Source: Tolypothrix sp. NIES-4075 (GTDB lineage: Bacteria; Cyanobacteriota; Cyanobacteriia; Cyanobacteriales; Nostocaceae). From it: a stretch of DNA of 64,000 nucleotides. The stretch spans positions 682,001 through 746,000 of the forward strand of contig NZ_BDUC01000002.1 of assembly GCF_002218085.1 (NCBI RefSeq), given 5' to 3'. Below the pieces are notes generated by a model. That model was given only the letters and a program-made list of their open reading frames with translations, did no database searches and was not told the origin of the DNA. Positions 34,794-43,401 of the stretch are shown piece by piece. How positions within the stretch are numbered: position 1 is the stretch's first letter; every line of letters begins with the position of its first letter. The position numbers and the translations under genes are program-made.

Positions 34794-36953
34794 TTATCTA
34801 GATTTTAAATCTGCGATCGCTCCTCTTGTCATAGCAGCAATGGCTTTATCAGTCGCTTTCGGCAAATGATAATATTTGCCCCCTGATGTATGAGCTAACT
34901 CCTTGGCAAAACCAGTGGAAACAAATTTACTTTCAGTATCAATCATCAATAACTGCATTCCCAAAGCACGCATTCTGGCGGCAATTTCTAATAATTCTGC
35001 TTTAATATCCGGCTTTTCTCCTGCTTCTTGGGGTTCCCCCAAAGAACGAGATAAGGGAATATTCCCACGTCCATCAGTTATCGCTACAATCACAACTTGT
35101 CCAATATCTCCACTCCTAACCGCATTCAACCCAACCCGCACAGCTTGGCTTAAACCATGCGCTAGCGGTGAACCACCACCGCACGGTAATCTTTCCAAAC
35201 GGTTACGTGCTAAGGCAATAGAGCGGGTTGGAGGCAATAATACCTCAGCTTGTTCCCCCCGGAAGGGAATCAACGCCACTTGGTCGCGGTTTTGATAAGC
35301 TTCTGTTAAAAGTTGCATTACCGCACCTTTGGCTGACTGCATCCGGTTCAGTGCCATTGACCCAGAAGCATCCACTACAAATATTACCAACGCTCCGGCT
35401 TTGCGTACCAAACGCTTCGAGCGAATATCTGCTTGTTCGACAAATACCCGCTTTTCTGGGGATGGGGGAGGAGTAGAGACGCGATTAATCGCGTCTGTAC
35501 AAGAGGGGGAGGACAAGGAAGAAATTCCCCCTTGTCCCCCTGTCCCCTTGTCTCCCCCTCTCCCACTCCTCTCCCTTCGTGCTTTTTGATATGGTGCAGC
35601 AGCTCTGAGGGTGGCATCTACGGCAATGCGTCGCACTTTTCCTTTGGGTATCATCGGCTTAATATAGCGTCCCCGGTCTTCAGATAGAATTAAGCTGCGA
35701 CTGCCAGATTTACCCATACGCTGCGCCATTTGAGCAAAATAAAGCACGCTGGGATCGAGAATTACACCTTCAGGATCAAAGATGAATTCTTCGGGAATGC
35801 TGGGTGGTTCTTGTTCTTCTTGATTTTCTTCTTCTTCGTCTTCTTCCTTCTCTTCTTCTTCTGACTCGTCTTGATTTTCTGGTGGTGGGGGTGGAGGTGG
35901 TGGAGGTGGCGGTTGTTGTTCTGGTGGTGTCTGCAACACCGTCGCCCGTGGTACAATTACTAGCTCTACTGCGCGGCGCAAATCTTCGGCATTTACTGTG
36001 GTGCGTCCATCCAAAGCCGCAGATGCTTTAGCCACGCGCATAGCGAATAATTCAGCGCGATGTCCTTGCACTGCCCCACGAATTGCTTCATCTACTAGGT
36101 AAGCGATTTGTTTGTGGGTGATGGTGACTTCTTTCAACCATTCTCGCGCAAGGAGAATTTGAGTTTTTAGGTTATCGATGTCTTCGTTATATTGCTGAAG
36201 AAATTCTTGGGGAGATTTAGAATAGGCGATCGCTTGTTCGACGGCTTCGACTCTTTGATCTAATCCGAGTACGCCATCAGCCGAAAGTGCGATCGCTATT
36301 CTATCAAGCAAATGTTCTCGCAGCGCTCCTTCTTCTGGATTGTAGGTAGCTATAAACAGCGGTTTGCTCGGATGCTGAAAACTAATACCTTCCCGCTCAA
36401 TTCGGTTGCGTCCGTCAGATAATACTGTTAAAAGCTGGTTGCTGATTTGGTCATCTAATAAGTTAATTTCATCGACATACAGCACTCCTCGGTTAGCTGC
36501 TGCGAGCAAACCAGGTTGAAATACCGTTTCCCCTAGTTTTACCGACTGTTCCACATCCACAGAACCCAAAAGTCGGTCTTCAGTCACTCCTAGAGGAATT
36601 TGCACAAAGGGTGCGGGGATGACTTCAGTTTCTATTGTCTCCCCAGCTTCCGCTATCAGCTTATCATCCCATTCTTCTGGGCGATTGGGATCGCAATTGC
36701 TCAAACCACCTTTAACTATTTCAATCGGTGGAATTAGAGCGTGGATAGCACGAGCCATCACAGATTTTGCCGTACCGCGACGACCTGCGATCGCTACTCC
36801 TCCTAACTCCGGATCGACCGCAGCTAGCAGCAACGCTAGTTTAATTGCTTCTTGACCGACGACAGCAGTCAGCGGAAAGGCAGTAATTGTAGGCGCAGGC
36901 ATGATTTGCACATTTGAGCTTGTCTCGGCTTTTAGCATATCAATTTCTGGCAC
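34794..36953 (-). CDS. chlD: Magnesium chelatase ATPase subunit D
   Basis: A 719-residue subunit of the ChlHID complex that inserts Mg2+ into protoporphyrin IX, the first committed step of chlorophyll synthesis. The N-terminal AAA+ domain (about 22-345) has GRRGTAKSVMARAIHAL and LYVDEINLLDD. A poly-Pro then poly-Glu linker follows (about 350-385), then a C-terminal VWA domain with the MIDAS motif VDASGSM (about 525-531). Between YQKARRER and KRVFVEQADIRSK about 35-40 residues come from repeat DNA, including CTDAINRVST. The start may be Met1 or Met6 (MLKAETSS). Confidence 0.95.
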   Translation of the reverse strand: MPEIDMLKAETSSNVQIMPAPTITAFPLTAVVGQEAIKLALLLAAVDPELGGVAIAGRRGTAKSVMARAIHALIPPIEIVKGGLSNCDPNRPEEWDDKLIAEAGETIETEVIPAPFVQIPLGVTEDRLLGSVDVEQSVKLGETVFQPGLLAAANRGVLYVDEINLLDDQISNQLLTVLSDGRNRIEREGISFQHPSKPLFIATYNPEEGALREHLLDRIAIALSADGVLGLDQRVEAVEQAIAYSKSPQEFLQQYNEDIDNLKTQILLAREWLKEVTITHKQIAYLVDEAIRGAVQGHRAELFAMRVAKASAALDGRTTVNAEDLRRAVELVIVPRATVLQTPPEQQPPPPPPPPPPPENQDESEEEEKEEDEEEENQEEQEPPSIPEEFIFDPEGVILDPSVLYFAQMAQRMGKSGSRSLILSEDRGRYIKPMIPKGKVRRIAVDATLRAAAPYQKARRERSGRGGDKGTGGQGGISSLSSPSCTDAINRVSTPPPSPEKRVFVEQADIRSKRLVRKAGALVIFVVDASGSMALNRMQSAKGAVMQLLTEAYQNRDQVALIPFRGEQAEVLLPPTRSIALARNRLERLPCGGGSPLAHGLSQAVRVGLNAVRSGDIGQVVIVAITDGRGNIPLSRSLGEPQEAGEKPDIKAELLEIAARMRALGMQLLMIDTESKFVSTGFAKELAHTSGGKYYHLPKATDKAIAAMTRGAIADLKSR
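35457..35573. repeat. Composite repeat inserted in frame in chlD
   Basis: Contains the palindrome GTAGAGACGCGATTAATCGC plus GTCTGTAC (35473-35500), then CCCCTTGTCCCC-type heptads. Open in the chlD frame; translated part includes TDAINRV. Confidence 0.8.
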
Positions 36954-36998
36954 ATTTAGAATAAGTATTATCGCACGTTTGTTTTCGGAGCAAAATGT

Positions 36999-37088
36999 AT
37001 GAGTATCGCTCAGGCTAAACGCTTCACACTAGATGAATACCACAAACTCGCCGAATTGGGCTTTTTCCATGTATTTAAACCGAAATAA
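36999..37088 (+). pseudogene. N-terminal remnant of a Uma2/DUF820-family nuclease
   Basis: ATG 36999 gives MSIAQAKRFTLDEYHKLAEL, then GFFHVFKPK and a stop. The first 24 residues match the start of cyanobacterial Uma2 (PF05685, restriction-like) proteins, in which a DDRVELINGEI block should follow. Everything after that is missing. It overlaps the upstream start choices of rnc in another frame. Confidence 0.7.
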
Positions 37089-37095
37089 ATTGCTA

Positions 37096-37788
37096 ATGCA
37101 TAAACTTCTATATTTTCGTGATGAAAAACTCTTACGCCAAGCCTTGACACACCGTTCTTATGTTAATGAAAACCCAGAAGAAGGGGAACACAATGAACGT
37201 CTAGAATTTCTCGGAGATGCTTTATTAACTTTTTTAAGTGGCGAATATCTCTATCGTCGTCATCCTGATAGGGGAGAAGATGAATTAACTCGCCGACGTT
37301 CAGCTTTGGTAGATGAAAAGCAATTAGCAAACTTCGGAATTCAGGTAGGTTTAAACTCAAAAATGCGATTAGGAAAAGGTGCAATTAGAGACAAAGGCTT
37401 GGAAAATCCTAATTTAATTAGTAGTACTTTTGAAGCAGTTATTGCTGCGTATTATTTAGATAATAATTCAGATATTGAAGCAGTTCGCGCTATTGTAGAA
37501 CCGTTATTTGATTCTGTACCTGAAAATGTTGTTGTATCTCGCTCAAATGTAGACTCTAAAAATCGCTTTCAGGAATGGGTACAACGCAATGTTACCCCCC
37601 CTAATCCCCCTAAATATGAGGCAGTTAAAATAGGTGGTTTGTCTCACGCACCAGAGTATCTCGCCAAGGTGTTTGTGAATGAAAAAGAGTTTGGACAAGG
37701 TAAAGGACGCAATAAAAAAGATGCTGAAAAAGCTGCTGCTGAAGATGCCCTAGCTAAGTTGAAAAAACAAGGTTTGTTGTTAAGTTGA
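37096..37788 (+). CDS. rnc: Ribonuclease III
   Basis: Endonuclease that cuts double-stranded RNA, needed for rRNA and mRNA processing. Start set at ATG 37096 (MHKLLYFRDEKLLRQALTHRSY), giving 230 residues. The 21 extra residues from ATG 37033 overlap the Uma2 remnant and are not family-like. The RNase III signature NERLEFLGDALL is intact, with the second acidic site at SSTFEAVIAAYYLD. A dsRNA-binding domain occupies the last 70 residues (FQEWVQRN to EDALAKLKK). Cyanobacteria often have more than one rnc; which this is cannot be told. Confidence 0.92.
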   Translation: MHKLLYFRDEKLLRQALTHRSYVNENPEEGEHNERLEFLGDALLTFLSGEYLYRRHPDRGEDELTRRRSALVDEKQLANFGIQVGLNSKMRLGKGAIRDKGLENPNLISSTFEAVIAAYYLDNNSDIEAVRAIVEPLFDSVPENVVVSRSNVDSKNRFQEWVQRNVTPPNPPKYEAVKIGGLSHAPEYLAKVFVNEKEFGQGKGRNKKDAEKAAAEDALAKLKKQGLLLS

Positions 37789-37789
37789 A

Positions 37790-38980
37790 TTATGATTTGA
37801 CTTGCAAAGGCAAAATCACAGTAAAAGTAGAACCAACTCCTACTTGTGAATCTAGCTTTATTTCGCCTTGCAATAGTTTCACCAGTCGCGAAACTATCGC
37901 TAACCCCAAACCAGTGCTTTCAGGAAGATAAGATTTATCGCTCAATGCCACGCGAAAATAAGATTCAAAAATCTGGCTTTGGTCTTCTTCAAGAATACCA
38001 ATTCCCGTATCGGAGATTGCGATCGCCCATTTATCATTCTCCCACATTTGACTGGTTATCTTAATCTTACCTGTCTCTGTATAGCGAATCGCATTACTTA
38101 GCAAATTTGTCACGATTTGCTGTAATCGTAACGAATCTGTTACAACTTCATGAGGAGCGCGATCGCAATCTACAATTATTTGTAAATTTTTATTACACGC
38201 CAAAGGCTGTAACATTTCACATACATCGTTAATTAATTTATGTATATTGATAGCTGCTGGGTGCAATTTCATTTGTCCAGCTTCATAACGAGAAAGTTCT
38301 AGTGCATCATTAATTATGTGTAGTAATTTTCTCCCACTAGTTAACACACGCTCAATGTGTTGTAAATTGTTAACATTATCTTTTTCCTCTGTCTTTTGTC
38401 GTTGTAAGCGCAAAAACAAATCCGAGTAGCCAATAATTGAAGTCAGAGGACTTTTTAATTCATGCGCTAAATGTGACAAATTATCTTGATTTGCTCGAAC
38501 TAAGCGACTCAGTTCTTGATTATTGAAAGTTAAGTGATTTTGCAGCTGCTCTAGTTCGGATAATCGCTGCTCGGTATAGCTTTGAAAACAGCGTGCGATC
38601 GCTTCATCTAATACCATATCAATTAACCGCACTGTCCGCATTACATCTGCTGCTGATGCTTGCAGCAATTGTGGCTCTAAAATCGAAAATATTACCTGAC
38701 GCAGTATCCTATATTCTCGTGCAATTTCCGCAGCACTAAAGCCTTGCTCTGCTCTAAGACTACCATGATGCAAACTCGCATCAACTATCGGTTGAATTTC
38801 ACTATTTTGAGATTCAGAAAGTACAGTTGCTAACGCCGAGAGGACATGACCGATATGATTTTCTATCGCTTTTCGAGATAAGTCGTTAGCACTTTCAATC
38901 TTCTTGTCTTGGCGAACGGCTTCCACCCAGTTTACTATAATCGTGTCTGTTTTTCCAGCCAAAAATTCACTAAAATCCAT
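37790..38980 (-). CDS. Sensor histidine kinase with RsbRD-like N-terminal domain
   Basis: A 396-residue soluble kinase. Residues about 8-145 resemble the RsbR/RsbU-type N-terminal all-helical domain (IIVNWVEAVRQDKKIES, HHGSLRAEQGFSAAEIAREYRILR). Then come a HisKA domain with H-box LSHLAHELKSPLTSIIGYSD (about 170-188) and an HATPase_c domain with LSNAIRYTETG (N box), SDTGIGI (G1) and STGLGLAIVSRLV (G2). No membrane helix, so it senses a cytoplasmic signal. No response regulator is adjacent. It converges on rnc with one base between stops. Confidence 0.9.
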   Translation of the reverse strand: MDFSEFLAGKTDTIIVNWVEAVRQDKKIESANDLSRKAIENHIGHVLSALATVLSESQNSEIQPIVDASLHHGSLRAEQGFSAAEIAREYRILRQVIFSILEPQLLQASAADVMRTVRLIDMVLDEAIARCFQSYTEQRLSELEQLQNHLTFNNQELSRLVRANQDNLSHLAHELKSPLTSIIGYSDLFLRLQRQKTEEKDNVNNLQHIERVLTSGRKLLHIINDALELSRYEAGQMKLHPAAINIHKLINDVCEMLQPLACNKNLQIIVDCDRAPHEVVTDSLRLQQIVTNLLSNAIRYTETGKIKITSQMWENDKWAIAISDTGIGILEEDQSQIFESYFRVALSDKSYLPESTGLGLAIVSRLVKLLQGEIKLDSQVGVGSTFTVILPLQVKS

Positions 38981-39261
38981 TATGGTAGCTTCGGCAAAGA
39001 ATAAATGAATAAGCTTGTAAATACCTATATATAATTATTTTAGCGATCGCCCTTTTTAATGTTTATCGCATTTTTTGACAATTCATCTGTCCAAAGACAT
39101 AACTTTCTCATTCATTTTCCTTATTTTATATCGAAATTATAAAAAATCATTAATTTAAATATCTTAATATAAATATCTTTACCAAATAACCATGTTACAA
39201 TCTATATTCAACTTGAGTAAGTCAGCTTAATCTAGCAAATTTCATTACTTAAACAGTTTAG

Positions 39262-39412
39262 GTGTGAGATGCTAGAGCGGAGGAACCATAATTTGGGGCG
39301 TATTTTATAGAAAGTTAAAAGTGAGGAGTTTTGAACTCATAACTCATAACTTTCTTAAGAAGGGTATTTCTCAACCCTAGCCCGTCAGCTAACTTCGTAG
39401 GCATTGAGAAGA
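39262..39412 (+). ncRNA. Cyclic-di-AMP (ydaO/yuaA) riboswitch, copy 1
   Basis: The diagnostic blocks are present in order: GAGCGGAGGAACC (39275-39287), TTGGGGCG (39293-39300), a variable arm, and CCCGTCAGCTAACTTCGTAGGC (39381-39402). CTCAA (39370-39374) pairs with TTGAG (39404-39408) around the last block. Copy 2 changes both sides together (CCTTCCA/TGGAAGG). A small hairpin AACATT..AATGTT lies at 39429-39446 before the permease gene and could be the expression platform. It would control the ABC transporter at 39472-42962. Confidence 0.87.
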
Positions 39413-39471
39413 GACTGAAGAGGCAAGCAACATTATTATTAATGTTATGACCTCATCAGTATCGAAGGCTG

Positions 39472-40371
39472 GTGCTGCTCAGATTTTTTGTACCTGTACT
39501 TAAATCTGTTGAGGTTGGAATGATATTTCAATTAAATTTGGCTGCTATTGTAGCAGTTGCGGGACAGGCTGTTTGGAAACAGGCAAAACCTGCGATCGCT
39601 AAGGATGTAGTTATATTACCTATCCTTGGGTTTTTGGGAATTATCTTATTGTGGTGGGTTATTGCCCTTGCCAACCATGAATTGATGCCCACCCCGCCTG
39701 AGGCATTAGCAGCGAATATGGACTACATTTTAAATCCTTTTTACCAACGCGGACCGGGCAACTTGGGAATAGGTTGGTTATTGCTAGCAAGTCTGCGTCG
39801 CGTATTGCTGGGCTTTTTATTAGGTGCAGTAGTGGCAATTCCTTTGGGTTTTTTGATTGGCATGTCTAAATCGGCAATGCTGGCTTTTAATCCGATAATT
39901 CAGATTTTTAAACCCGTATCACCTTTAGCTTGGTTGCCTATAGCCTTAGCCATATTCAACTTAGCAGATCCCTCAGCAATTTTTGTTATTTTCATTACTT
40001 CATTGTGGCCCACAATTATTAACACCGCTTTAGGAGTTTCTAGCGTTTCTCAAGATTATTTAGATGTAGCGCGGGTGTTAGAAATGCCTCGTTGGAGACG
40101 GATTACAAAAATTATCTTGCCCGCGAGTTTGCCGTATATTTTTACAGGTTTGCGAATTAGTTTAGGGATTGCTTGGCTAGTAATTGTTGCTGTAGAAATG
40201 CTCACAGGTGGTATTGGTATCGGCTTTTTTGTTTGGGATGAATGGAGCCGTTTAAACCTCAGTTCAGTGTTTTTAGCCGTGTTCGTAATTGGCATAACTG
40301 GGCTACTACTTGACTTCGCCGTAGGCAAAATCCAAGAATTAGTAACTCGCCGCCCGACAACTTCAAATTAG
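39472..40371 (+). CDS. ABC transporter permease, NrtB/CmpB/SsuC type
   Basis: A 299-residue permease with six to seven helices and the EAA loop DVARVLEMPRWRRITKIILPASLPYIFTGLRI (about 198-229). It belongs to the nitrate/bicarbonate/taurine/sulfonate importer family. Start uncertain: GTG 39472 or ATG 39520. An ATG at 39447 opens MTSSVSKAGAAQ in another frame, so a one-base shift may have altered the N-terminus. It follows a c-di-AMP riboswitch and precedes the binding protein and ATPase genes, so the set is complete. Confidence 0.88.
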   Translation: MLLRFFVPVLKSVEVGMIFQLNLAAIVAVAGQAVWKQAKPAIAKDVVILPILGFLGIILLWWVIALANHELMPTPPEALAANMDYILNPFYQRGPGNLGIGWLLLASLRRVLLGFLLGAVVAIPLGFLIGMSKSAMLAFNPIIQIFKPVSPLAWLPIALAIFNLADPSAIFVIFITSLWPTIINTALGVSSVSQDYLDVARVLEMPRWRRITKIILPASLPYIFTGLRISLGIAWLVIVAVEMLTGGIGIGFFVWDEWSRLNLSSVFLAVFVIGITGLLLDFAVGKIQELVTRRPTTSN

Positions 40372-40541
40372 GGAATGGGGAATGGGGAATGGGTAATAGG
40401 TAATGGGGAATAGGGAATGAATTATTACCAATGCCCAATTACCAATTAGCAATTAGCAATTCCCAATTACCAATTCCCAATTACTAATGCCCAATTAGCA
40501 ATTAGCAATCACCAATTAGCAATCATCGGTGAAAATGACGT
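40372..40541. repeat. Heptad repeats between permease and binding-protein genes
   Basis: GGGGAAT units followed by CAATTAC/CAATTAG units, of the same STRR type as at 18064. Confidence 0.8.
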
Positions 40542-41978
40542 ATGAGTAACACCGACAATAACAACTGGACTCGACGAGACTTTATATTAGGAATGGGAGC
40601 AACGACAGCGGGGATGGCGCTGTCTTCGTGTGCAATTTCAGGCGATCGCTCTGCTAAAGGACTGACTGAAGAAGCTTTAGCTATTAAACCAGTAGTTAGA
40701 TCCCAAGATTTAGAAAAACCGGATATCACCGTTGGTTACGTTCCGGTGAATGATTGTGCGCCATTTGCGATCGCCTGGAAAAAAGGCTTCTTCCGCAAGT
40801 ATGGCTTGAACGTCAAACTCAACCGCGAAGCTAGCTGGGCAACCTCCCGCGACGGCTTAATTTTTGGTCGCCTAGATGCCTCACCCGTAGTATCCGGTGC
40901 CGTCACCAACGCCAGAATCGGTGCTGAAGGGGCACGCCACGCCCCTCTGTGTGCTGCCTTGACCATTCACCGTCACGGCAACGCCATGACCATGAACAAA
41001 TCCATGTGGGATTTCGGCTTGCGTCCGTGGTACGAGTACAACGGCAATTTAGAAGCATTTGGCAAACAATTCCGAGCATACTTTGACAGCCAACCACCAG
41101 AACGCAAAGTTTGGGCAGTAGTTCTGAGTTCCTCTATTTACGAATACTTTGTCCGTTACGTATCCGCTGCCGCTGGTGTCGATCCGCTTAAGGAGTTTCG
41201 CGTCATCATCGTTCCACCTCCGCAGATGGTGACAAACGTGCGAATTGGCGCAATGCAAGCTTACATGGTTGCGGAACCTTGGAATACACGAGCAATTAAA
41301 GGTAACGAAGGCGTCGGTTTTACCTTTGCTCAAGGCAAAGAAGTTTGGCTGGGACACCCAGATCGACTGCTGGGGGTGATGGAATCTTTCATCAAAAATT
41401 ATCCCAAAACCTATCGTTCTCTGGTGAAAGCGATGATTGAGGCTTGCCAATATTGCAGCAAACCGGAAAACCGCCAAGAAGTTGCCGAACTGATTACCGA
41501 TCGCTCGTTTACAGGTGCAAAACCTAAAAAGAAAGGTGCGGCGATCGCTAAATTTACTGGTCCGGCAATTCTCGGTAACTACAACTATGGCGGATTTGAT
41601 GGCAAAGACCGCACCATCAAAGCTGCCGACACCACCATTTTCTACGATATTCCTGACAACCTTCCCAAACAACCAGGAGAACACTCTACTTTTTTATGGA
41701 GATCCAGAAGTGTTTGGTTAATGACACAAGCAGCACGTTGGGGACAAATTAAAGAATTTCCCAAAAATGCTGATAAACTGGCTCAACAAGGCTGGAGGAC
41801 TGATTTATATCGGGAAATTACCGCTGAAATGGGTATCGATTGTCCCAAAGATGATTACAAAGTGGAATCCCCAGAAGTATTCATCGACAAAAAAGGCTTT
41901 GACCCCAGCGATCCTGTGCGCTATCTCAACAGTTTTGAGATTAGGGCAAACGCACCCACCCGTTTTTATCTGAGTTAA
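40542..41978 (+). CDS. ABC transporter substrate-binding protein, NrtA/CmpA family, Tat-exported
   Basis: A 478-residue binding protein. The N-terminus has a twin-arginine signal (RRDFILGMGATTAGMALSSC) with a lipobox cysteine, so it is exported folded and lipid-anchored. The mature part matches CmpA/NrtA: VGYVPVNDCAPFAIAWKKGFF, KLNREASWATSRDGLIFGRLDAS, MVAEPWNTRAI and the long C-terminal lobe. Nitrate and bicarbonate family members differ at few ligand residues, which I cannot assign with certainty. The gene order (permease, binding protein, ATPase) and the c-di-AMP riboswitch differ from classical nrt and cmp operons, so another solute is possible. Confidence 0.88.
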   Translation: MSNTDNNNWTRRDFILGMGATTAGMALSSCAISGDRSAKGLTEEALAIKPVVRSQDLEKPDITVGYVPVNDCAPFAIAWKKGFFRKYGLNVKLNREASWATSRDGLIFGRLDASPVVSGAVTNARIGAEGARHAPLCAALTIHRHGNAMTMNKSMWDFGLRPWYEYNGNLEAFGKQFRAYFDSQPPERKVWAVVLSSSIYEYFVRYVSAAAGVDPLKEFRVIIVPPPQMVTNVRIGAMQAYMVAEPWNTRAIKGNEGVGFTFAQGKEVWLGHPDRLLGVMESFIKNYPKTYRSLVKAMIEACQYCSKPENRQEVAELITDRSFTGAKPKKKGAAIAKFTGPAILGNYNYGGFDGKDRTIKAADTTIFYDIPDNLPKQPGEHSTFLWRSRSVWLMTQAARWGQIKEFPKNADKLAQQGWRTDLYREITAEMGIDCPKDDYKVESPEVFIDKKGFDPSDPVRYLNSFEIRANAPTRFYLS

Positions 41979-41984
41979 AAAAGC

Positions 41985-42083
41985 GGTGTTGCATATTTAC
42001 AGGATGATGAATGCAATATACGTATTGTAGAGACGTTTCTGTGTGGAACGTCTCTACGATTCATCCCACGGTTATGCAACGCC
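41985..42083. repeat. MITE-like palindromic element, copy 2
   Basis: Ends GGTGTTGCAT and ATGCAACGCC are inverted (9 of 10). It contains a nested GTAGAGACG palindrome (42027-42057) and the shared ATTCATCCCACGGT. The related copy is at 969-1058. It sits within the ABC operon. Confidence 0.65.
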
Positions 42084-42125
42084 AAAAATCATTCTTCATC
42101 AGTATTATTTCAGGAGTTTCTCAAG

Positions 42126-42962
42126 ATGAAATCTACCTCTTTTACCGGAGATAACTACAATATCACCACGCCCCGCACAGAATTTCTAGAAATTGAAAAT
42201 TTAGTGAAAGCTTATCCTTCACCAGAAGGTAAAAAATTTGTCGTTTTAGATAATGTGAATCTCAGTATTGGCGAAGATGAGTATATTTCTGTAATTGGTC
42301 ACTCTGGCTGTGGGAAATCGACACTGCTAAAAATAGTAGCCGGTTTAGAAAAAGCAACTTCTGGCTCAGTGCGACTGGATGGTAAAGAAATTAACAAGCC
42401 GGGAGCAAAGAGAATGATGGTGTTTCAAAACTATTCGCTCTTACCTTGGTTAACTGTGCGGGAAAACGTCCGTTTAGCTGTGGATGAAGTGTTAAAAAAT
42501 GCATCTCGTGCGGAGAAAATTAGCATTGTTAACGAGCATCTGGCAATGGTAAATTTAAATGCGGCGGCTGACAAATATCCTGATGAAATTTCTGGAGGTA
42601 TGAAACAGCGTGTTGGTATTGCCAGAGCGATCGCCATTCGTCCAAAAATGTTACTTATGGATGAACCTTTTGGAGCGTTGGATGCTTTAACTCGTGGTAA
42701 ATTGCAGCGTCAGGTATTAGATATCTGGGAAAACCACCGACAAGCGGTAATGATGATTACTCATGATGTGGATGAAGCGATTTATATGAGCGATCGCATT
42801 GTTTTGATGACCAACGGTCCTGCGGCTAATATTGGGGAAATATTAAAAGTTCCTTTTAAACATCCACGCGATCGCGCCGCCATGCGAAACTCAAAAGAAT
42901 ACTTTGAACTTCGCAACCACGCTTTAAATTTCTTAGATCGCTATTTTACTCAAGACGAGTAA
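42126..42962 (+). CDS. ABC transporter ATP-binding protein, NrtD/CmpD/SsuB type
   Basis: A 278-residue ATPase with Walker A GHSGCGKST (about 58-66), Q-loop FQNYSLLPWL, signature SGGMKQRVGIARAIA, Walker B LLMDEPFGALD and H-loop MITHDVDEA. No C-terminal substrate-binding fusion, so it is NrtD-like rather than NrtC-like. It completes the transporter with the two preceding genes. AGGAG at 42111-42115 precedes the ATG by ten bases. Confidence 0.92.
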   Translation: MKSTSFTGDNYNITTPRTEFLEIENLVKAYPSPEGKKFVVLDNVNLSIGEDEYISVIGHSGCGKSTLLKIVAGLEKATSGSVRLDGKEINKPGAKRMMVFQNYSLLPWLTVRENVRLAVDEVLKNASRAEKISIVNEHLAMVNLNAAADKYPDEISGGMKQRVGIARAIAIRPKMLLMDEPFGALDALTRGKLQRQVLDIWENHRQAVMMITHDVDEAIYMSDRIVLMTNGPAANIGEILKVPFKHPRDRAAMRNSKEYFELRNHALNFLDRYFTQDE

Positions 42963-43004
42963 AATACACTATCATTTATCCTAGTGGGTAGCCTAATTCA
43001 AATT

Positions 43005-43218
43005 CATCAAACCTAGATTTGAAGCGGAGGAACCATCTTGTGGGGCGTATCTCATACCAAGTGAAGAGTTAAAAGTAGAGACGCGATGTTCCTCGCGTCT
43101 GTACAAAAGTGAGTAATTTTACTATTTAATTCCTAACTCCTAACTCCTAACTCATAACTTATAGAGAGAGACACCTTCCAGTCTTAGCCCGTCAGCTAAC
43201 TCCGTCGGCAATGGAAGG
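43005..43218 (+). ncRNA. Cyclic-di-AMP (ydaO/yuaA) riboswitch, copy 2, with repeat-filled arm
   Basis: Blocks GAAGCGGAGGAACC (43021-43034), TGTGGGGCG (43040-43048) and GCCCGTCAGCTAACTCCGTCGGC (43187-43209) match copy 1. CCTTCCA (43174-43180) pairs with TGGAAGG (43212-43218), changed on both sides relative to copy 1, which is covariation support. The variable arm holds a GTAGAGACGCG palindrome (43075-43104) and CTAACTC heptads. A terminator overlaps its 3' stem. It precedes the UspA gene. Confidence 0.87.
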
Positions 43219-43264
43219 AACCCCCAAAACTTTGGCTTTTATAGCAGTTGTTATTGGGGTTTCC
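43217..43264 (+). terminator. Riboswitch expression-platform terminator
   Basis: GGAACCCCCAAAAC pairs with GTTATTGGGGTTTCC. Its 5' arm shares bases 43217-43218 with the riboswitch closing stem, so the aptamer and terminator could compete. Confidence 0.65.
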
Positions 43265-43401
43265 TTAAACATAAAGATGAATAACAAAGGATGAAAGATA
43301 TAAAAATCTACTTATTAATTTATACTTCATCCTTTACACTTCAGCCTTTAATTACCCTGCTTCTCGTTTATCGTTCATTTTAGTAGAGAGAAGTTCAAGC
43401 T

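Noticed and set aside
35762..36031. Leu- and Lys-rich frames within chlD
   Set aside because: Shadows of the poly-Pro/poly-Glu linker of chlD in other frames.
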